Origin: Pasteurella bettyae CCUG 2042
GTDB taxonomy: Bacteria > Pseudomonadota > Gammaproteobacteria > Enterobacterales > Pasteurellaceae
NCBI RefSeq assembly: GCF_000262245.1
Contig: NZ_AJSX01000034.1
Span: forward strand, 48,883 to 112,882
Direction of reading: 5' to 3'
DNA: 64,000 nt
The translations under genes and the position numbers were made by a program. Below are positions 9,593-19,709 of the stretch, piece after piece (position 1 is the first letter of the stretch; every line of letters begins with the position of its first letter). The notes below the pieces were generated by a model. That model worked only from the letters and a program-made list of their open reading frames with translations. It was not told the DNA's origin and searched no databases.

Positions 9593-9811
9593 CTAAAAGA
9601 AATTTTTATTTATGGTTTATGAGCAAGCAGATATAGGGTGAAAGTCATATGTTCGAATACTGAAAAAGTGCGGGTTAATTTAATAAATTTTTGAAAAAAT
9701 TGTATGGTAACTGTGATTATTAATTGTCATTCTTTCAGAAAGTAAGATAAAATGCGTAAGATTATTTTTTCATAATAAACATACACTAAGTGTTGTTCAG
9801 GATACTAAACC

Positions 9812-10474
9812 ATGACAGAAATTCAAACAAACCTTCAATTTGAATCGCAAAAATTAACAAATAACAAAGATATCATTGCGTATTTAGCCGAAAAATTTCC
9901 GCTATGTTTTTCAGTTGAGGGGGAAGCGAAACCACTTAAAGTTGGTCTTTTTCAAGATTTAGCTGAAGCATTAAAAGATGATGAACGAGTAAGTAAAACA
10001 CAACTTCGTCATGCATTACGTCAATATACGTCAAATTGGCGCTATTTACATGGCTGCCGTTTGGGGGTGGAACGTGTCGATTTACAAGGAAATCCAACAG
10101 GTGCATTAGAACAAGAACATGTGGATCACGCACAACAACAATTAGCTGAAGCAAAAGCTAAATTTGCAGAGAAACGTGCGGCAGAAAAAGCTGCGAGTCC
10201 TAAACCAACTAAAAAACGCCCAATGCGTAAACCTGCAGATAAAGCAGATAAAATGGCTCGTAAATCGGCGAAATCAAAAACTACCGAACGTCAACCTAAA
10301 GTGGAATTGAAAGCGCTTGATGTAGCAAGTTTACAAAAAGGTAAACAAGTAAAAGTAAAAGTTGGGGATTCTGCTAAATCAGCGGTGATCCTTGAAATTG
10401 TAAAAGAGAGTGCTCGTGTTGAATTAGATAATGGTCTAGTTTTAACGGTTACTGCAGATCGTTTATTTGCATAA
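9812..10474 (+). CDS. proQ: RNA chaperone ProQ
   Basis: 220 residues in the ProQ layout. The N-terminal FinO-like RNA-binding domain (about 20-125) includes KPLKVGLFQDLAEAL and LRHALRQYTSNWRYLHGCRLG. A basic, disordered lysine-rich linker (about 130-170) and a C-terminal Tudor-like domain (about 172-220, QKGKQVKVKVGDSAKSAVILE) follow. ProQ binds structured RNAs and many sRNAs and 3' ends. It is followed by prc in the same orientation, as in other gammaproteobacteria. Confidence 0.93.
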   Translation: MTEIQTNLQFESQKLTNNKDIIAYLAEKFPLCFSVEGEAKPLKVGLFQDLAEALKDDERVSKTQLRHALRQYTSNWRYLHGCRLGVERVDLQGNPTGALEQEHVDHAQQQLAEAKAKFAEKRAAEKAASPKPTKKRPMRKPADKADKMARKSAKSKTTERQPKVELKALDVASLQKGKQVKVKVGDSAKSAVILEIVKESARVELDNGLVLTVTADRLFA

Positions 10475-10487
10475 TTGATCTCAATTA

Positions 10488-10510
10488 GCGTCGCATATTT
10501 AATGCGACGC
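10488..10510 (+). ncRNA. Perfect RNA hairpin between proQ and prc
   Basis: GCGTCGCAT and ATGCGACGC form a perfect 9-bp stem around the loop ATTTA, 14 bases after the proQ stop and 58 bases before prc. No T-run follows, so it is not a classical terminator. It may be a processing or protein-binding element in the shared transcript. Listed as an RNA structure, not a demonstrated gene. Confidence 0.5.
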
Positions 10511-10568
10511 CATAAATACATCCCGAGTTTTACTCATGAGATGTTTTTCTTTTATTAGGAAAGTCTAA

Positions 10569-12710
10569 ATGAAGTTGAATAAATCTAAAACTTATCTAGC
10601 CGCCTTGATTGTTGGTTCATTAATTGGCATCAGTGGGAATGCGTTAGCTGTACGTCCAACATTAAAAGCAACAGATATTGTGATACCAACCCCGACAGAA
10701 GAAAATAGTTTGGCAACTAAGCGAGCAACCACAAGGCTCACGCAATCACATTATCGAAAATTTCAGTTGGATGATGCATTTTCACAGAAGATCTTTGCGC
10801 GCTATTTAGATTTTTTAGATTATAGTCATAATTTATTTATTCAATCTGATATCGATGATATGCGTACTAAGTATGTGAATCTATTGGATGATGAATTCAA
10901 TGAAGGTAAGTTAGATGTGGCATTTAGCATGTATCAATTAATGACAAAACGTCGTTATGAGCGTTATGAATATGCCCTTTCTTTATTAGACAAAGAACCT
11001 AGCTTAACTGGTGATGATCAAATTGAGATTGACCGTAAAAAAGCAGCTTGGCCTGTGACCACGGAAGATGCTAATAAGCTTTGGGAACAACGTGTCAAAA
11101 ATGATATCATTGATTTAAAACTAAAAGATAAAAAATGGTCTGAAATTAAGAAAACATTGACGAAACGTTACAATTTAGCGATTCGTCGTTTAACACAGAC
11201 TAAGCTTGATGATATTACTCAATTGTTCTTAAACGCATTTGCTCGTGAAATTGATCCTCATACAAGTTATTTAGCACCTCGTACGGCGAAAAGTTTTAAT
11301 GAAAGTATGAATCTTTCATTAGAAGGGATTGGCGCAACTTTACAACAAGAAGATGATATTACTGTGATTAAATCCTTAGTCGCAGGTGCGCCAGCTGATC
11401 GCAGTAAAAAAATTAAAGCAGGTGATAAGATTATTGGTGTTGGTCAAGCTAAAGGTGAAATTGAAGATGTCGTTGGCTGGCGTTTAGAAGATGTGGTTGA
11501 TAAGATCAAAGGTAAAAAAGGTTCAACAGTCCGTTTAGAAATTGAACCTGCTAAGGGCGGAAAAACAAAAATTATTACCTTAGTACGTGATAAGGTTCGT
11601 ATTGAGGATAGTGCGGCTAAATTAACAGTAGAAAAAGTGAATGGAGAGAATGTTGCCGTTATTAAAATTCCTACTTTCTATATTGGTTTAACTGCGGATG
11701 TACGTAAATTGTTAGCTCAAATGAATGCTAAAAAGGCGACTTCATTGATTATTGATTTACGTGAAAATGGTGGTGGTGCATTAACTGAAGCTGTTGAATT
11801 AAGTGGTCTGTTTATTAAAGATGGTCCAGTGGTACAAGTACGTGATGCTTATAACCGTATTCGTGTACACGAAGATCCTGATAATGCTCAAGTCTATTCA
11901 GGTCCTTTATTAGTGATGATAAATCGTTATAGTGCTTCAGCATCAGAAATTTTCTCTGCCGCTATGCAAGACTATAACCGTGGTATCATTATTGGACAAA
12001 ATACTTTCGGTAAAGGTACTGTACAACAAAGTCGTTCATTAAACTTTGTTTATGATCTTGATCAAAAACCTCTAGGCTTTATTCAATACACTATCCAAAA
12101 ATTCTATCGTATTAATGGTGGTAGTACCCAATTAAAAGGCGTTGCAGCAGATATTGATTTTCCTGCGATTATTGATGCAAAAGAAAATGGTGAAGAGAAA
12201 GAGGATAATGCATTACCTTGGGATAAAATTCCTTCTGCAACCTATTCTCAAGTTGCTAATGCCCGCAATGCTGTTGCGTTATTAAAAGCTAAACATGAAC
12301 AACGTATAGCAAAAGATCCTGAGTTTATTGCATTAGCTGAGGATTTAAAAGTTCGTGATGAGCGAAGAGAACGCAAGTTCTTATCGTTGAATTACGATAA
12401 ACGCAAAGCAGAAAATGATAAAGATGATGCACGACGCTTAAAGGCATTAAATGAACGTTTTGCTCGCGAGGGTAAAAAATCATTAAAAGATATTAATGAT
12501 TTACCTAAAGATTATGAAGCACCTGATTTTTTCTTAAAAGAAGCGGAAAAAATGGCTGTAGATTTAGTGAAATTTGAAGCTGAAAATGCGACAGAGACAC
12601 CTAAATCTGAGGGGCAAGATAATCCTGAAAAAACAACAACGGATGTAAAAGCTGAAAAGGAAAACGCAGCAGATAAATCAACGGATGATAAACCTTCAGA
12701 CAATAAATAA
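10569..12710 (+). CDS. prc: Carboxy-terminal (tail-specific) protease Prc
   Basis: 713 residues, S41A family, periplasmic. A signal peptide ends near NALA (about residue 27). The long N-terminal helical domain is followed by a PDZ domain (about 250-340, SLEGIGATLQQEDDITVIKS) and the S41 catalytic core. The nucleophile is in the NRYSASASEIF segment, and the general-base lysine is in NTFGKGTVQQ. The tail (about 545-713) is rich in charged residues and ends in a low-complexity E/K/T/D stretch. Prc trims or degrades periplasmic proteins by their C termini, including peptidoglycan enzymes. That fits the peptidoglycan hydrolase and transpeptidase genes that follow. Confidence 0.93.
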   Translation: MKLNKSKTYLAALIVGSLIGISGNALAVRPTLKATDIVIPTPTEENSLATKRATTRLTQSHYRKFQLDDAFSQKIFARYLDFLDYSHNLFIQSDIDDMRTKYVNLLDDEFNEGKLDVAFSMYQLMTKRRYERYEYALSLLDKEPSLTGDDQIEIDRKKAAWPVTTEDANKLWEQRVKNDIIDLKLKDKKWSEIKKTLTKRYNLAIRRLTQTKLDDITQLFLNAFAREIDPHTSYLAPRTAKSFNESMNLSLEGIGATLQQEDDITVIKSLVAGAPADRSKKIKAGDKIIGVGQAKGEIEDVVGWRLEDVVDKIKGKKGSTVRLEIEPAKGGKTKIITLVRDKVRIEDSAAKLTVEKVNGENVAVIKIPTFYIGLTADVRKLLAQMNAKKATSLIIDLRENGGGALTEAVELSGLFIKDGPVVQVRDAYNRIRVHEDPDNAQVYSGPLLVMINRYSASASEIFSAAMQDYNRGIIIGQNTFGKGTVQQSRSLNFVYDLDQKPLGFIQYTIQKFYRINGGSTQLKGVAADIDFPAIIDAKENGEEKEDNALPWDKIPSATYSQVANARNAVALLKAKHEQRIAKDPEFIALAEDLKVRDERRERKFLSLNYDKRKAENDKDDARRLKALNERFAREGKKSLKDINDLPKDYEAPDFFLKEAEKMAVDLVKFEAENATETPKSEGQDNPEKTTTDVKAEKENAADKSTDDKPSDNK

Positions 12711-12794
12711 TTTCTACCCGATTAATAGGAATGTTGGCTATGATTCCTATGAGTATTGTTATTGATCATACAAAGATCATTTAAAGGAACTCTA

Positions 12795-14258
12795 ATGTAT
12801 AGAAAATCTACGTTGAAATTAGCTCAGTTAGCAATTTTAATTTCAGGTTTATGTTCAAGTTGTGCAATTAATGACTATATCCATCCGAATATCTCTGATA
12901 AAGACAGTATCGATGTGGATTTAGCAAATAAACAAATTGAACAACAAAAAAAAGCAGAAGAAGCACTTATTGCAGCTGAAAAACAGCAGCAAGCTGAGGC
13001 TAAATTAACAGAGCTGTTATGGCCACGTGAAATTCAATTTAAGTCATCGGTAGCAAAGATTTACGCAGATAATGAATACGAATTGCTATGGGCTGATAAG
13101 GCGGCTGAGCAATATTTCTTAAAGGAATATGCGCTTATGGTGGCAAGTGGAATTTCTTCTCACTCAGCACGTTCCTTAGATACAATCAGTTTGACAGATC
13201 CAGCGGATAAACTTGCTTATGATGTTTTATTGACTGATGCTTTTTTAGATTATATGTACTATGCTCAGAATGTTTCTCATTCCGCGCAAAGCTGGCTCTA
13301 TTCAGTTAATGCTTATAAGCCAAGTCAACCTAATGAAGAACAAATTATGGTATGGCTAAGTGCGGTTAAAAATAATCAAAATTTAAATTATTTGCATGGA
13401 TTAAACACAGATAATTCGCTATATCGTCAAACTATAGATAAGCTTGTATCATTAGTTTCTACAAACAAAGCTTCATTAGGTACAGAAAATCTTTATAAAT
13501 TAGCAATTAATGTACAACGGTTACGTATTATTCCTAATTTTAATAATGGTATTTTTGTTAATATTCCAAGCTATCAACTTAATTATTACCGTGACGGTAA
13601 ATTAATTCTCAACTCACGTGTGGTGGTAGGAAAAAATGAACGTCGCACACCTGTAATGTATAGTAAATTAAGTAATGTAGTAGTGAATCCACCATGGAAT
13701 GCACCGATACGTTTAATCAATGAAGATATTGTGCCTAAAATTAAACGTAATCCAGGCTATTTAGAAAGCCATGGCTATAGCATTATTGATAGTAATGGTA
13801 ATAAGGTAAATCCAAGCAATATTAATTGGGCAAGTATTGGCAGTAAATTCCCTTATCATATTCGTCAAGATGCTGGTGATAATAGCGCTCTAGGGCGTTT
13901 TAAGTTTAATATGCCAAGTAGTGATGCTATTTATTTACACGATACCCCAAATCATAGTATTTTTGATAAAAAAGATCGTGCCTTAAGTTCTGGTTGTGTA
14001 CGTGTTGATAAATCCAACCAATTAGCAAGTATTTTGCTAAAAGAAGCGGGCTGGTCAGAAGAGAAAAAACAAAGTGTATTAGATAGTAAGAAAACAACGT
14101 CAGCAACAATTCGATCGGATAACCCTGTTTATTTGTATTATGTAACTAGTTGGGTTGAGAATGGAAAAATAAATTTATTACCTGATATTTATGGCTATGA
14201 TTCTATTCGACAACCAAGTTATGTGAATTGGAATACGTTGAAAAAATATCTTCATTAA
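12795..14258 (+). CDS. ldtD: L,D-transpeptidase of the LdtD/YcbB type
   Basis: 487 residues from the ATG at 12795, which has AAAGGAAC at the right distance; the frame also opens earlier but without a ribosome site. An N-terminal export signal ends near two cysteines (LCSSC), an imperfect lipobox. A charged coiled stretch (about 40-75) and a YkuD catalytic domain follow, with HDTPNHSIFDK and the catalytic SSGCVRVDK motif (active Cys). The protein forms 3-3 crosslinks between peptidoglycan stems. The order ldtD-mepK-ycbL matches E. coli ycbB-ycbK-ycbL. Confidence 0.88.
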   Translation: MYRKSTLKLAQLAILISGLCSSCAINDYIHPNISDKDSIDVDLANKQIEQQKKAEEALIAAEKQQQAEAKLTELLWPREIQFKSSVAKIYADNEYELLWADKAAEQYFLKEYALMVASGISSHSARSLDTISLTDPADKLAYDVLLTDAFLDYMYYAQNVSHSAQSWLYSVNAYKPSQPNEEQIMVWLSAVKNNQNLNYLHGLNTDNSLYRQTIDKLVSLVSTNKASLGTENLYKLAINVQRLRIIPNFNNGIFVNIPSYQLNYYRDGKLILNSRVVVGKNERRTPVMYSKLSNVVVNPPWNAPIRLINEDIVPKIKRNPGYLESHGYSIIDSNGNKVNPSNINWASIGSKFPYHIRQDAGDNSALGRFKFNMPSSDAIYLHDTPNHSIFDKKDRALSSGCVRVDKSNQLASILLKEAGWSEEKKQSVLDSKKTTSATIRSDNPVYLYYVTSWVENGKINLLPDIYGYDSIRQPSYVNWNTLKKYLH

Positions 14259-14264
14259 TATTTT

Positions 14265-14303
14265 AATCGCACTTTTTCATATTTAAAAAGTGCGATTATT
14301 TTT
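14265..14303 (+). terminator. Rho-independent terminator after ldtD
   Basis: AATCGCACTTTTT (14265-14277) pairs perfectly with AAAAAGTGCGATT (14285-14297), followed by ATTTTT. The stem is an uptake-sequence-like pair with one base changed from the perfect uptake core. Confidence 0.75.
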
Positions 14304-14375
14304 ACCCTTTTATGAACTTATAAACGAGACTTTGGTCGAAATTTTGTTAAATAATAAATCAAAGAGAAATTTAAA

Positions 14376-14936
14376 ATGAGCAATGTTAATCATAGTCGCC
14401 GTAAATGGCTATCTTTAGGTGGCGTTGTTATAGGGGCAACAATGTTACCAAATTCAGTGTTAGCGATTTCTTCTACGCCAGCTCCACGGCTTTTGCGTCT
14501 TAGAAATGTTAATACTGGAGAGGTTTTTAATTCTGAAATGGGTTCAGGAAGAGAGCTTTCTTCATCTGCATTGCATAAGTTAAATTGGTTTTTACGTGAT
14601 AAATATACCTCTCAAGTTCATCCGATGGATCCCCAGTTATTTTCAAAACTTTATGATATCCAAAGTAATTTAGGATTACGGAATACCGAAATTCAAATTA
14701 TTTGTGGTTATCGTTGTCCATCTACTAATGCTAAAATGCATCGTCGTAGCCGTGGTGTAGCGAGTAATAGTTATCATGTTAAAGGTCAAGCTATTGATTT
14801 CCGTATTGATGGCGTTTCCTTGGCTAAAGTAAAAACTGCTGCTCAAAGTCTTAATAATGGTGGGGTTGGTTATTACCCTGTCAGTAATTTTGTTCATATT
14901 GATACGGGACCAGTAAGAACTTGGTCTGGAAGTTAA
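14376..14936 (+). CDS. mepK: Murein DD-endopeptidase MepK-like (DUF882/M15A), Tat-exported
   Basis: 186 residues. The N terminus has a twin-arginine motif (SRRKWLSLGG) followed by a hydrophobic stretch ending near VLAIS, so export by Tat is likely. The M15-type fold carries the zinc triad in SYHVKGQAIDFRID (His, Asp) and NFVHIDTG (His). E. coli MepK (YcbK) cleaves mDAP-mDAP (3-3) crosslinks. That suits its position directly after the L,D-transpeptidase that makes them. Length matches the family. Confidence 0.9.
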   Translation: MSNVNHSRRKWLSLGGVVIGATMLPNSVLAISSTPAPRLLRLRNVNTGEVFNSEMGSGRELSSSALHKLNWFLRDKYTSQVHPMDPQLFSKLYDIQSNLGLRNTEIQIICGYRCPSTNAKMHRRSRGVASNSYHVKGQAIDFRIDGVSLAKVKTAAQSLNNGGVGYYPVSNFVHIDTGPVRTWSGS

Positions 14937-14942
14937 TCCAAA

Positions 14943-14970
14943 AAAATGGTGCCATAAGGCACCATTTTTA
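14943..14970 (+). terminator. Rho-independent terminator after mepK
   Basis: AAAATGGTGCC, loop ATAA, GGCACCATTTTT: a strong 11-bp stem with a T-run immediately after the mepK stop. Confidence 0.85.
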
Positions 14971-15045
14971 TCTTCATCCATTTATTAATTGAATTGAGTT
15001 AATTACAATAGAGAAATAAATTTTAATTCGTTGAGCAACACATAT

Positions 15046-15675
15046 ATGAATATTGATATTATTCCTGTTACTACTTTCCAACAAAATTGTTCATTAATTT
15101 GGGATGATGATAAGAATGCCGCTATCATTGATCCTGGCGGTGAAGCGCAAAAATTAATTAAAAAAATTGAAGATGATGGCTTAAAACTGCAAAAAATTCT
15201 TCTGACTCATGGGCATTTAGATCATGTGGGAGCTGCATTATCTCTGAAGAAGCATTTTAATGTGGATATTATTGGTCCTCATGAAGATGATGTATTTTGG
15301 TTTGAAAGCTTACTGACTCAATCAGAACAATTTGGGCTGTTTGGATCAGAATCTTTTTTACCTGATAGATGGTTAAATCAAGAACATGAAATCATTGAAG
15401 TGGGTAGTTTACAGCTAGAGGTTATTCATTTACCAGGACATACACCAGGTCATATTGGTTTTCTAGAACATAGTAATACAGTTGCGTTTACAGGTGATGT
15501 ACTGTTTCGTAATAGTATTGGTAGAACTGATTTTCCAGGCGGTAGTCATGAAGATTTGATGTCTTCTATTAAAGAAAAATTATTACCACTGGGAGATGAT
15601 TGGATTATTATTGCAGGTCATGGTCCTTATACTACCATTGGGGCAGAAAGAAAAAGTAATCCATTTTTGAAATAA
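15046..15675 (+). CDS. ycbL: YcbL-like metallo-beta-lactamase-fold hydrolase (glyoxalase II family)
   Basis: 209 residues from the ATG at 15046; a TTG five codons earlier (15031) is possible, but homologues begin at MN-IIPVT. The zinc motif THGHLDHVG is present (HxHxDH). LPGHTPGHIGF, TGDVLFRNSIGRTDFPG and AGHGPYTTIGAERKSNPF complete the metal-binding set of YcbL, a small glyoxalase-II-like thioesterase. It is probably cytoplasmic. It follows mepK, preserving the ycbB-ycbK-ycbL neighbourhood. Confidence 0.88.
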   Translation: MNIDIIPVTTFQQNCSLIWDDDKNAAIIDPGGEAQKLIKKIEDDGLKLQKILLTHGHLDHVGAALSLKKHFNVDIIGPHEDDVFWFESLLTQSEQFGLFGSESFLPDRWLNQEHEIIEVGSLQLEVIHLPGHTPGHIGFLEHSNTVAFTGDVLFRNSIGRTDFPGGSHEDLMSSIKEKLLPLGDDWIIIAGHGPYTTIGAERKSNPFLK

Positions 15676-15688
15676 ATAAGTTAATTTG

Positions 15689-15713
15689 AAGGCGACATAA
15701 TAGTTGCCTTTTT
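15689..15713 (+). terminator. Weak terminator after ycbL
   Basis: AAGGCGAC and GTTGCCTT form a stem with one wobble pair, followed by TTT and a T-rich stretch. Confidence 0.5.
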
Positions 15714-15836
15714 CTTTATTATTATTTTGATCAATGATTGGAACTTAAGATAACTAATATAGTCTTATAGTTAAGCAATTTAGCTTGGTTCTCGAATAAT
15801 TTCGAGATAGTTAATTATTATTATCAAGGATCTTCA

Positions 15837-16502
15837 ATGAAAGCTCTTAAATCAATTTTAGCATTAAGTTTAGGTTTAGCCTTATCAACTTCAGTATTGG
15901 CAGCAGAGTCATCAAGCAATGTATTTTCTGATGCTAAAGATGTCGCTAAAACGACAAAAGAACAAGTCGTCTCTGTAAAGAAATCAGCAGCAGATAAATT
16001 AGCTTCATCAAAATCATCTACTGCAGATTCCACAATGGATAAAGTGAATTCGGCAAAAGAAAAAGCCAATTTAGCTAAAAATTCTGTTACAGATAAAGCA
16101 TCTAGTGTAAAAGAGAAAGCAGGCTCTATGAAAGAGGCTAATGCAGAAAAAGTATCTGTAATTAAAGAAAAAGCAAGTTCTATGAAAGAATCTGCGACAG
16201 AGAAAATGAAAAACATGAAAGATAATGCGACTGAACATAAACATTCAAGTGTAGAAAAAGTGAGTAATCAGAAAGAAAAACTCACCTCAAGCACTAAAGT
16301 AAGCCCATCTTCTAAAATTAATATCAATACAGCAGATGCTGAAACTTTACAAAGCTTAACAGGTATTGGTGAAGTAAAAGCTCAAGCCATTATCGATTAT
16401 CGTAAAAAAGTAGGTAAAATTAAAAATGCCTCCGAATTATCTAACATTAATGGGATTGGTGAGGTAACGGTAGAAAAAATCGCCCCTTATCTCAGTTTCT
16501 AA
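15837..16502 (+). CDS. ComEA/ComE1-like DNA-uptake protein with a long helical repeat insert
   Basis: 221 residues. A signal peptide ends near VLAAE (about 23). Residues about 35-155 are a low-complexity K/E/A/S region with repeated units of the type VKEKASSMKESA, predicted amphipathic helix or coil. The C-terminal 65 residues form a ComEA helix-hairpin-helix domain (ININTADAETLQSLTGIGE, INGIGEVTVEKIAPYL). ComEA-type proteins bind incoming DNA in the periplasm and ratchet it inward. H. influenzae ComE1 is about half this length, so the insert is the unusual feature. I did not find a convincing CRP-S competence box upstream. The role in transformation is inferred from the domain. Confidence 0.8.
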   Translation: MKALKSILALSLGLALSTSVLAAESSSNVFSDAKDVAKTTKEQVVSVKKSAADKLASSKSSTADSTMDKVNSAKEKANLAKNSVTDKASSVKEKAGSMKEANAEKVSVIKEKASSMKESATEKMKNMKDNATEHKHSSVEKVSNQKEKLTSSTKVSPSSKININTADAETLQSLTGIGEVKAQAIIDYRKKVGKIKNASELSNINGIGEVTVEKIAPYLSF

Positions 16503-16530
16503 TTTCTATTATGAATAATTAATTCATTAA

Positions 16531-16556
16531 AGCTCGCAAAGTGCGGGCTTTTTTTT
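16531..16556 (+). terminator. Terminator after the comEA-like gene
   Basis: AGCTCGC (16531-16537) and GCGGGCT (16543-16549) form a 7-bp stem with one G-T pair and loop AAAGT, followed by eight T. The stem and loop contain AAAGTGCGG, an uptake sequence missing its last base. Confidence 0.8.
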
Positions 16557-16652
16557 ATAAATTTTGCTAGATTTAGAATGGGATGAGATAGGGATATTAT
16601 GTCAAAGTATTTTTACTTTTTTATGAATTGAAAAGTAAAGCTTTATTAAATT

Positions 16653-16668
16653 TGTGATGTATGTTGCA
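16653..16668. promoter_or_regulatory. Possible CRP site upstream of sucA
   Basis: TGTGATGTATGTTGCA matches TGTGA-N6-TCACA at 8 of 10 conserved positions, 214 bases before the sucA start. CRP control of 2-oxoglutarate dehydrogenase would be reasonable, but the match is imperfect. Confidence 0.35.
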
Positions 16669-16881
16669 TTTTTGTAAAAAAATCAATAAGAATAGGAAAA
16701 GTCTCTATTTTTTAAGTATGATGTTTAGTATGCTAAAAGAAAACATATTTCTTGGCTAATCCCATGTATAATAAATTATTCCGCTAAAAATACTTAATGA
16801 AGTGGAATTTGAAATTTGTATTGTTAAGTCTTTTTAGCATTTATAAAAAGTAAAAGCGTTAAAATAATTAACAGGTGTTTT

Positions 16882-19686
16882 ATGCAACAGAATAGTCCAT
16901 TTTATGAGTGGTTAGCGACAACAGCTTTAGGTGGCGCAAACCAGTCTTATATTGAAGAACTTTATGAAGATTATCTTCATGATCCTAACAGTGTCGAAGA
17001 AAGTTGGCGTAATACTTTCGATGCCTTACCCAAATCCTCCACAGCTGAACAATCCCATTCTCAAATCAGAAGTTATTTTCAAGAACTCGCTCGAGATAAT
17101 TCTCAATTAGGTATTACGAGTGTTGTTGATCCTGATGTCAGTAAACGATTTGTTAAAGTATTACAGTGGGTGAATGCTCATCGTAATCGAGGTCATTTAC
17201 ATGCTAATCTTGACCCATTAAATTTATGGCAGCGTATGGATGCGCCTACTTTAGATTATAAATTTTATGGCTTTACGGATAATGATTTAGATGAAGAATT
17301 TGATTTGGGTCAGTATGTTTATAATAAAGAGAAAATAACGTTACGTGAATTAGCCTATGCATTAAAGAATACTTATTGTACAACTATTGGTCTAGAATTC
17401 ATGCATGTTAATGATCTAGAAGCACGCACTTGGTTACAGCGTAAAGTTGAAAATTTATTAAATAAACCTTTATTTTCTAAGCATGAACAAGTTAAATTTC
17501 TTGAAGAACTTACCGCAGCAGATGGTTTAGAGCGTTATTTAGGCGCAAGATTTCCAGGAGCTAAACGTTTTTCTTTAGAAGGGAGTGATGCTTTTATTCC
17601 TTTAATGAAAGAAATTATTCGCCATGGTGCAAAAAATGGTGTGAAAGAAATAGTCATGGGAATGGCTCATCGTGGACGTTTGAATATGCTGGTAAATGTC
17701 CTAGGTAAGAAACCCGCTAATTTATTTGATGAATTTGCAGGAAAACATCATGGTAATGGTACTGGCGATGTGAAATATCACCAAGGTTATTCCTCTGAAT
17801 TTATGACTGAAAATGGTTTGGTACATTTAGCTTTAGCTTTCAACCCTTCTCATCTTGAAATTGTTAGTCCTGTAGTAGCAGGCTCAGTGCGAGCAAGGCA
17901 AAAACGTATTGGTGACGATAAATTTACAAAAGTATTACCAATAACCGTACATGGAGATTCTGCGGTTGTGGGACAAGGTGTGGTACAAGAGACTTTAAAT
18001 ATGTCATCCACACGAGGTTATACTGTAGGTGGCACGATTCGCATTGTAATTAATAACCAAATTGGATTTACCACTTCAAATACAAGAGACACTCGTTCTA
18101 CAGAATATTGTACTGATATTGCTAAAATGATTGAAGCTCCAGTGATTCACGTGAATGGTGATGATCCTGAGGCTGTAGCTTATGCTGCACGTATGGCGGT
18201 GGAATATCGAACCTTATTTAAACGGGATATTTTCATTGATTTAGTTTCTTATCGTCGTCATGGACACAATGAAGCCGATGAGCCTTTGGTGACACAACCT
18301 GTAATGTATAAATTGATCAAACAACACCCAACACCTCGAGAAGTTTATGCAGAGCGTTTAGTCACTGAAGGTATTATTGATCAAGCTAAAGCTACAGAGT
18401 TAATGAATAATTATCGTGATGCTCTAGATCGAGGAGAATGTGTTGTACCCGAATGGCATCCATCAAATATAGAACGTTCAGATTGGAATCATTTCTTAAC
18501 ACAAGAATGGACAGCATATGAGGGGCATTTTGATCCAAAACGTTTCAAAGATCTTGCCAATAAAGTATGTGAATATCCTGAAACTCATCCCGTACATGCT
18601 CGGGTTGAAAAAATTTATGCAGATCGTTTATTAATGGCCAGTGGTGAAAAATTATTTGACTGGGGAATGGCTGAAACCATGGCTTATGCTACTTTACTCG
18701 ATGAAGGGCATAGCATTCGTCTTTCAGGGGAAGATTCTGGACGGGGGACATTCTTTCACCGATTAGCTGTTTTGCATAATATTAATGAGCGTAAAGCCTA
18801 TATTCCATTAATGAATTTACATAAAGCTCAAGGGCATTTTGAAGTATGGGATTCTGTTCTTTCTGAAGAAGCGGTATTAGCCTTTGAATATGGTTATGCC
18901 ACCTCAGCACCAAAAACCTTAACGATTTGGGAGGCACAATTTGGTGATTTTGCAAATGGTGCACAAGTAGTTATAGACCAATTTATTAGTTCTGGAGAAC
19001 AAAAATGGGGCAGAATGTGCGGACTTGTTTTATTATTACCCCATGGTTATGAAGGGCAAGGTCCAGAACATTCATCTGCTCGTGTTGAGCGTTATTTACA
19101 ATTATGTGCACAACAGAATATGCAAGTTTGTGTACCTTCTACACCGGCGCAGATTTATCACTTACTGCGTCGCCAAATGTTACGAACTGTACGTCGTCCA
19201 CTAATTGTGATTACACCAAAATCATTGTTACGTTACCCATTAGCGGTGTCTTCAATGGAAGAACTGGTCAATGGCACTTTCCAAAATGTCATTCCAGAAA
19301 TAGATAATTTAGATCCAAAACAAGTCAAACGAGTGGTGTTCTGTGCAGGTAAAGTTTATTACGATTTGTTAGAACAACGCCGTAAAAATAATCAAGTAGA
19401 TGTAGCGATTATTCGTATTGAACAGCTTTATCCTTATCCGCATGAAGAGATGCAAGAAATCTTAAAGGATTATGCTCATGTGACTGATTATATTTGGTGT
19501 CAAGAAGAGCCATTAAATCAGGGTGCTTGGTATTGTAGTCAACATAACTTTATTGCTAATTTGCCTGCGACAGGTAAATTACGTTATGTTGGACGTCCTG
19601 CTTCGGCATCTCCAGCGGTTGGCTATATTACATTACATAATGAACAACAAAAAGCGTTAGTGGCAGAAGCATTAGCGATCGAATAA
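16882..19686 (+). CDS. sucA: 2-oxoglutarate dehydrogenase E1 component
   Basis: 934 residues, the normal length. It catalyses thiamine-diphosphate-dependent decarboxylation of 2-oxoglutarate. The N-terminal segment ([20 protein letters not shown]) is typical of the region that contacts E2. The cofactor region includes [32 protein letters not shown] and [10 protein letters not shown]. The C-terminal part has the [16 protein letters not shown] segment. sucB follows 23 bases downstream. The ribosome site is ACAGGTG upstream of the ATG. Confidence 0.96.
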   Translation: MQQNSPFYEWLATTALGGANQSYIEELYEDYLHDPNSVEESWRNTFDALPKSSTAEQSHSQIRSYFQELARDNSQLGITSVVDPDVSKRFVKVLQWVNAHRNRGHLHANLDPLNLWQRMDAPTLDYKFYGFTDNDLDEEFDLGQYVYNKEKITLRELAYALKNTYCTTIGLEFMHVNDLEARTWLQRKVENLLNKPLFSKHEQVKFLEELTAADGLERYLGARFPGAKRFSLEGSDAFIPLMKEIIRHGAKNGVKEIVMGMAHRGRLNMLVNVLGKKPANLFDEFAGKHHGNGTGDVKYHQGYSSEFMTENGLVHLALAFNPSHLEIVSPVVAGSVRARQKRIGDDKFTKVLPITVHGDSAVVGQGVVQETLNMSSTRGYTVGGTIRIVINNQIGFTTSNTRDTRSTEYCTDIAKMIEAPVIHVNGDDPEAVAYAARMAVEYRTLFKRDIFIDLVSYRRHGHNEADEPLVTQPVMYKLIKQHPTPREVYAERLVTEGIIDQAKATELMNNYRDALDRGECVVPEWHPSNIERSDWNHFLTQEWTAYEGHFDPKRFKDLANKVCEYPETHPVHARVEKIYADRLLMASGEKLFDWGMAETMAYATLLDEGHSIRLSGEDSGRGTFFHRLAVLHNINERKAYIPLMNLHKAQGHFEVWDSVLSEEAVLAFEYGYATSAPKTLTIWEAQFGDFANGAQVVIDQFISSGEQKWGRMCGLVLLLPHGYEGQGPEHSSARVERYLQLCAQQNMQVCVPSTPAQIYHLLRRQMLRTVRRPLIVITPKSLLRYPLAVSSMEELVNGTFQNVIPEIDNLDPKQVKRVVFCAGKVYYDLLEQRRKNNQVDVAIIRIEQLYPYPHEEMQEILKDYAHVTDYIWCQEEPLNQGAWYCSQHNFIANLPATGKLRYVGRPASASPAVGYITLHNEQQKALVAEALAIE

Positions 19687-19709
19687 AAATAAAGAATAAG
19701 GAATATAAA

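Larger units (their letters stand above)
16503..16881. other. Intergenic region comE1-like to sucA
   Basis: It holds one terminator (16531-16556) and a possible CRP site (16653-16668). The remainder is AT-rich and presumably carries the sucA promoter and leader. I see no further open frame or RNA gene. Confidence 0.5.

Noticed and set aside
15724..15745. CRP-S-like competence box before the ComEA-like gene
   Set aside because: TTTTGATCAATGATTGGAAC has only loose similarity; the GCGATC core and symmetry are missing.
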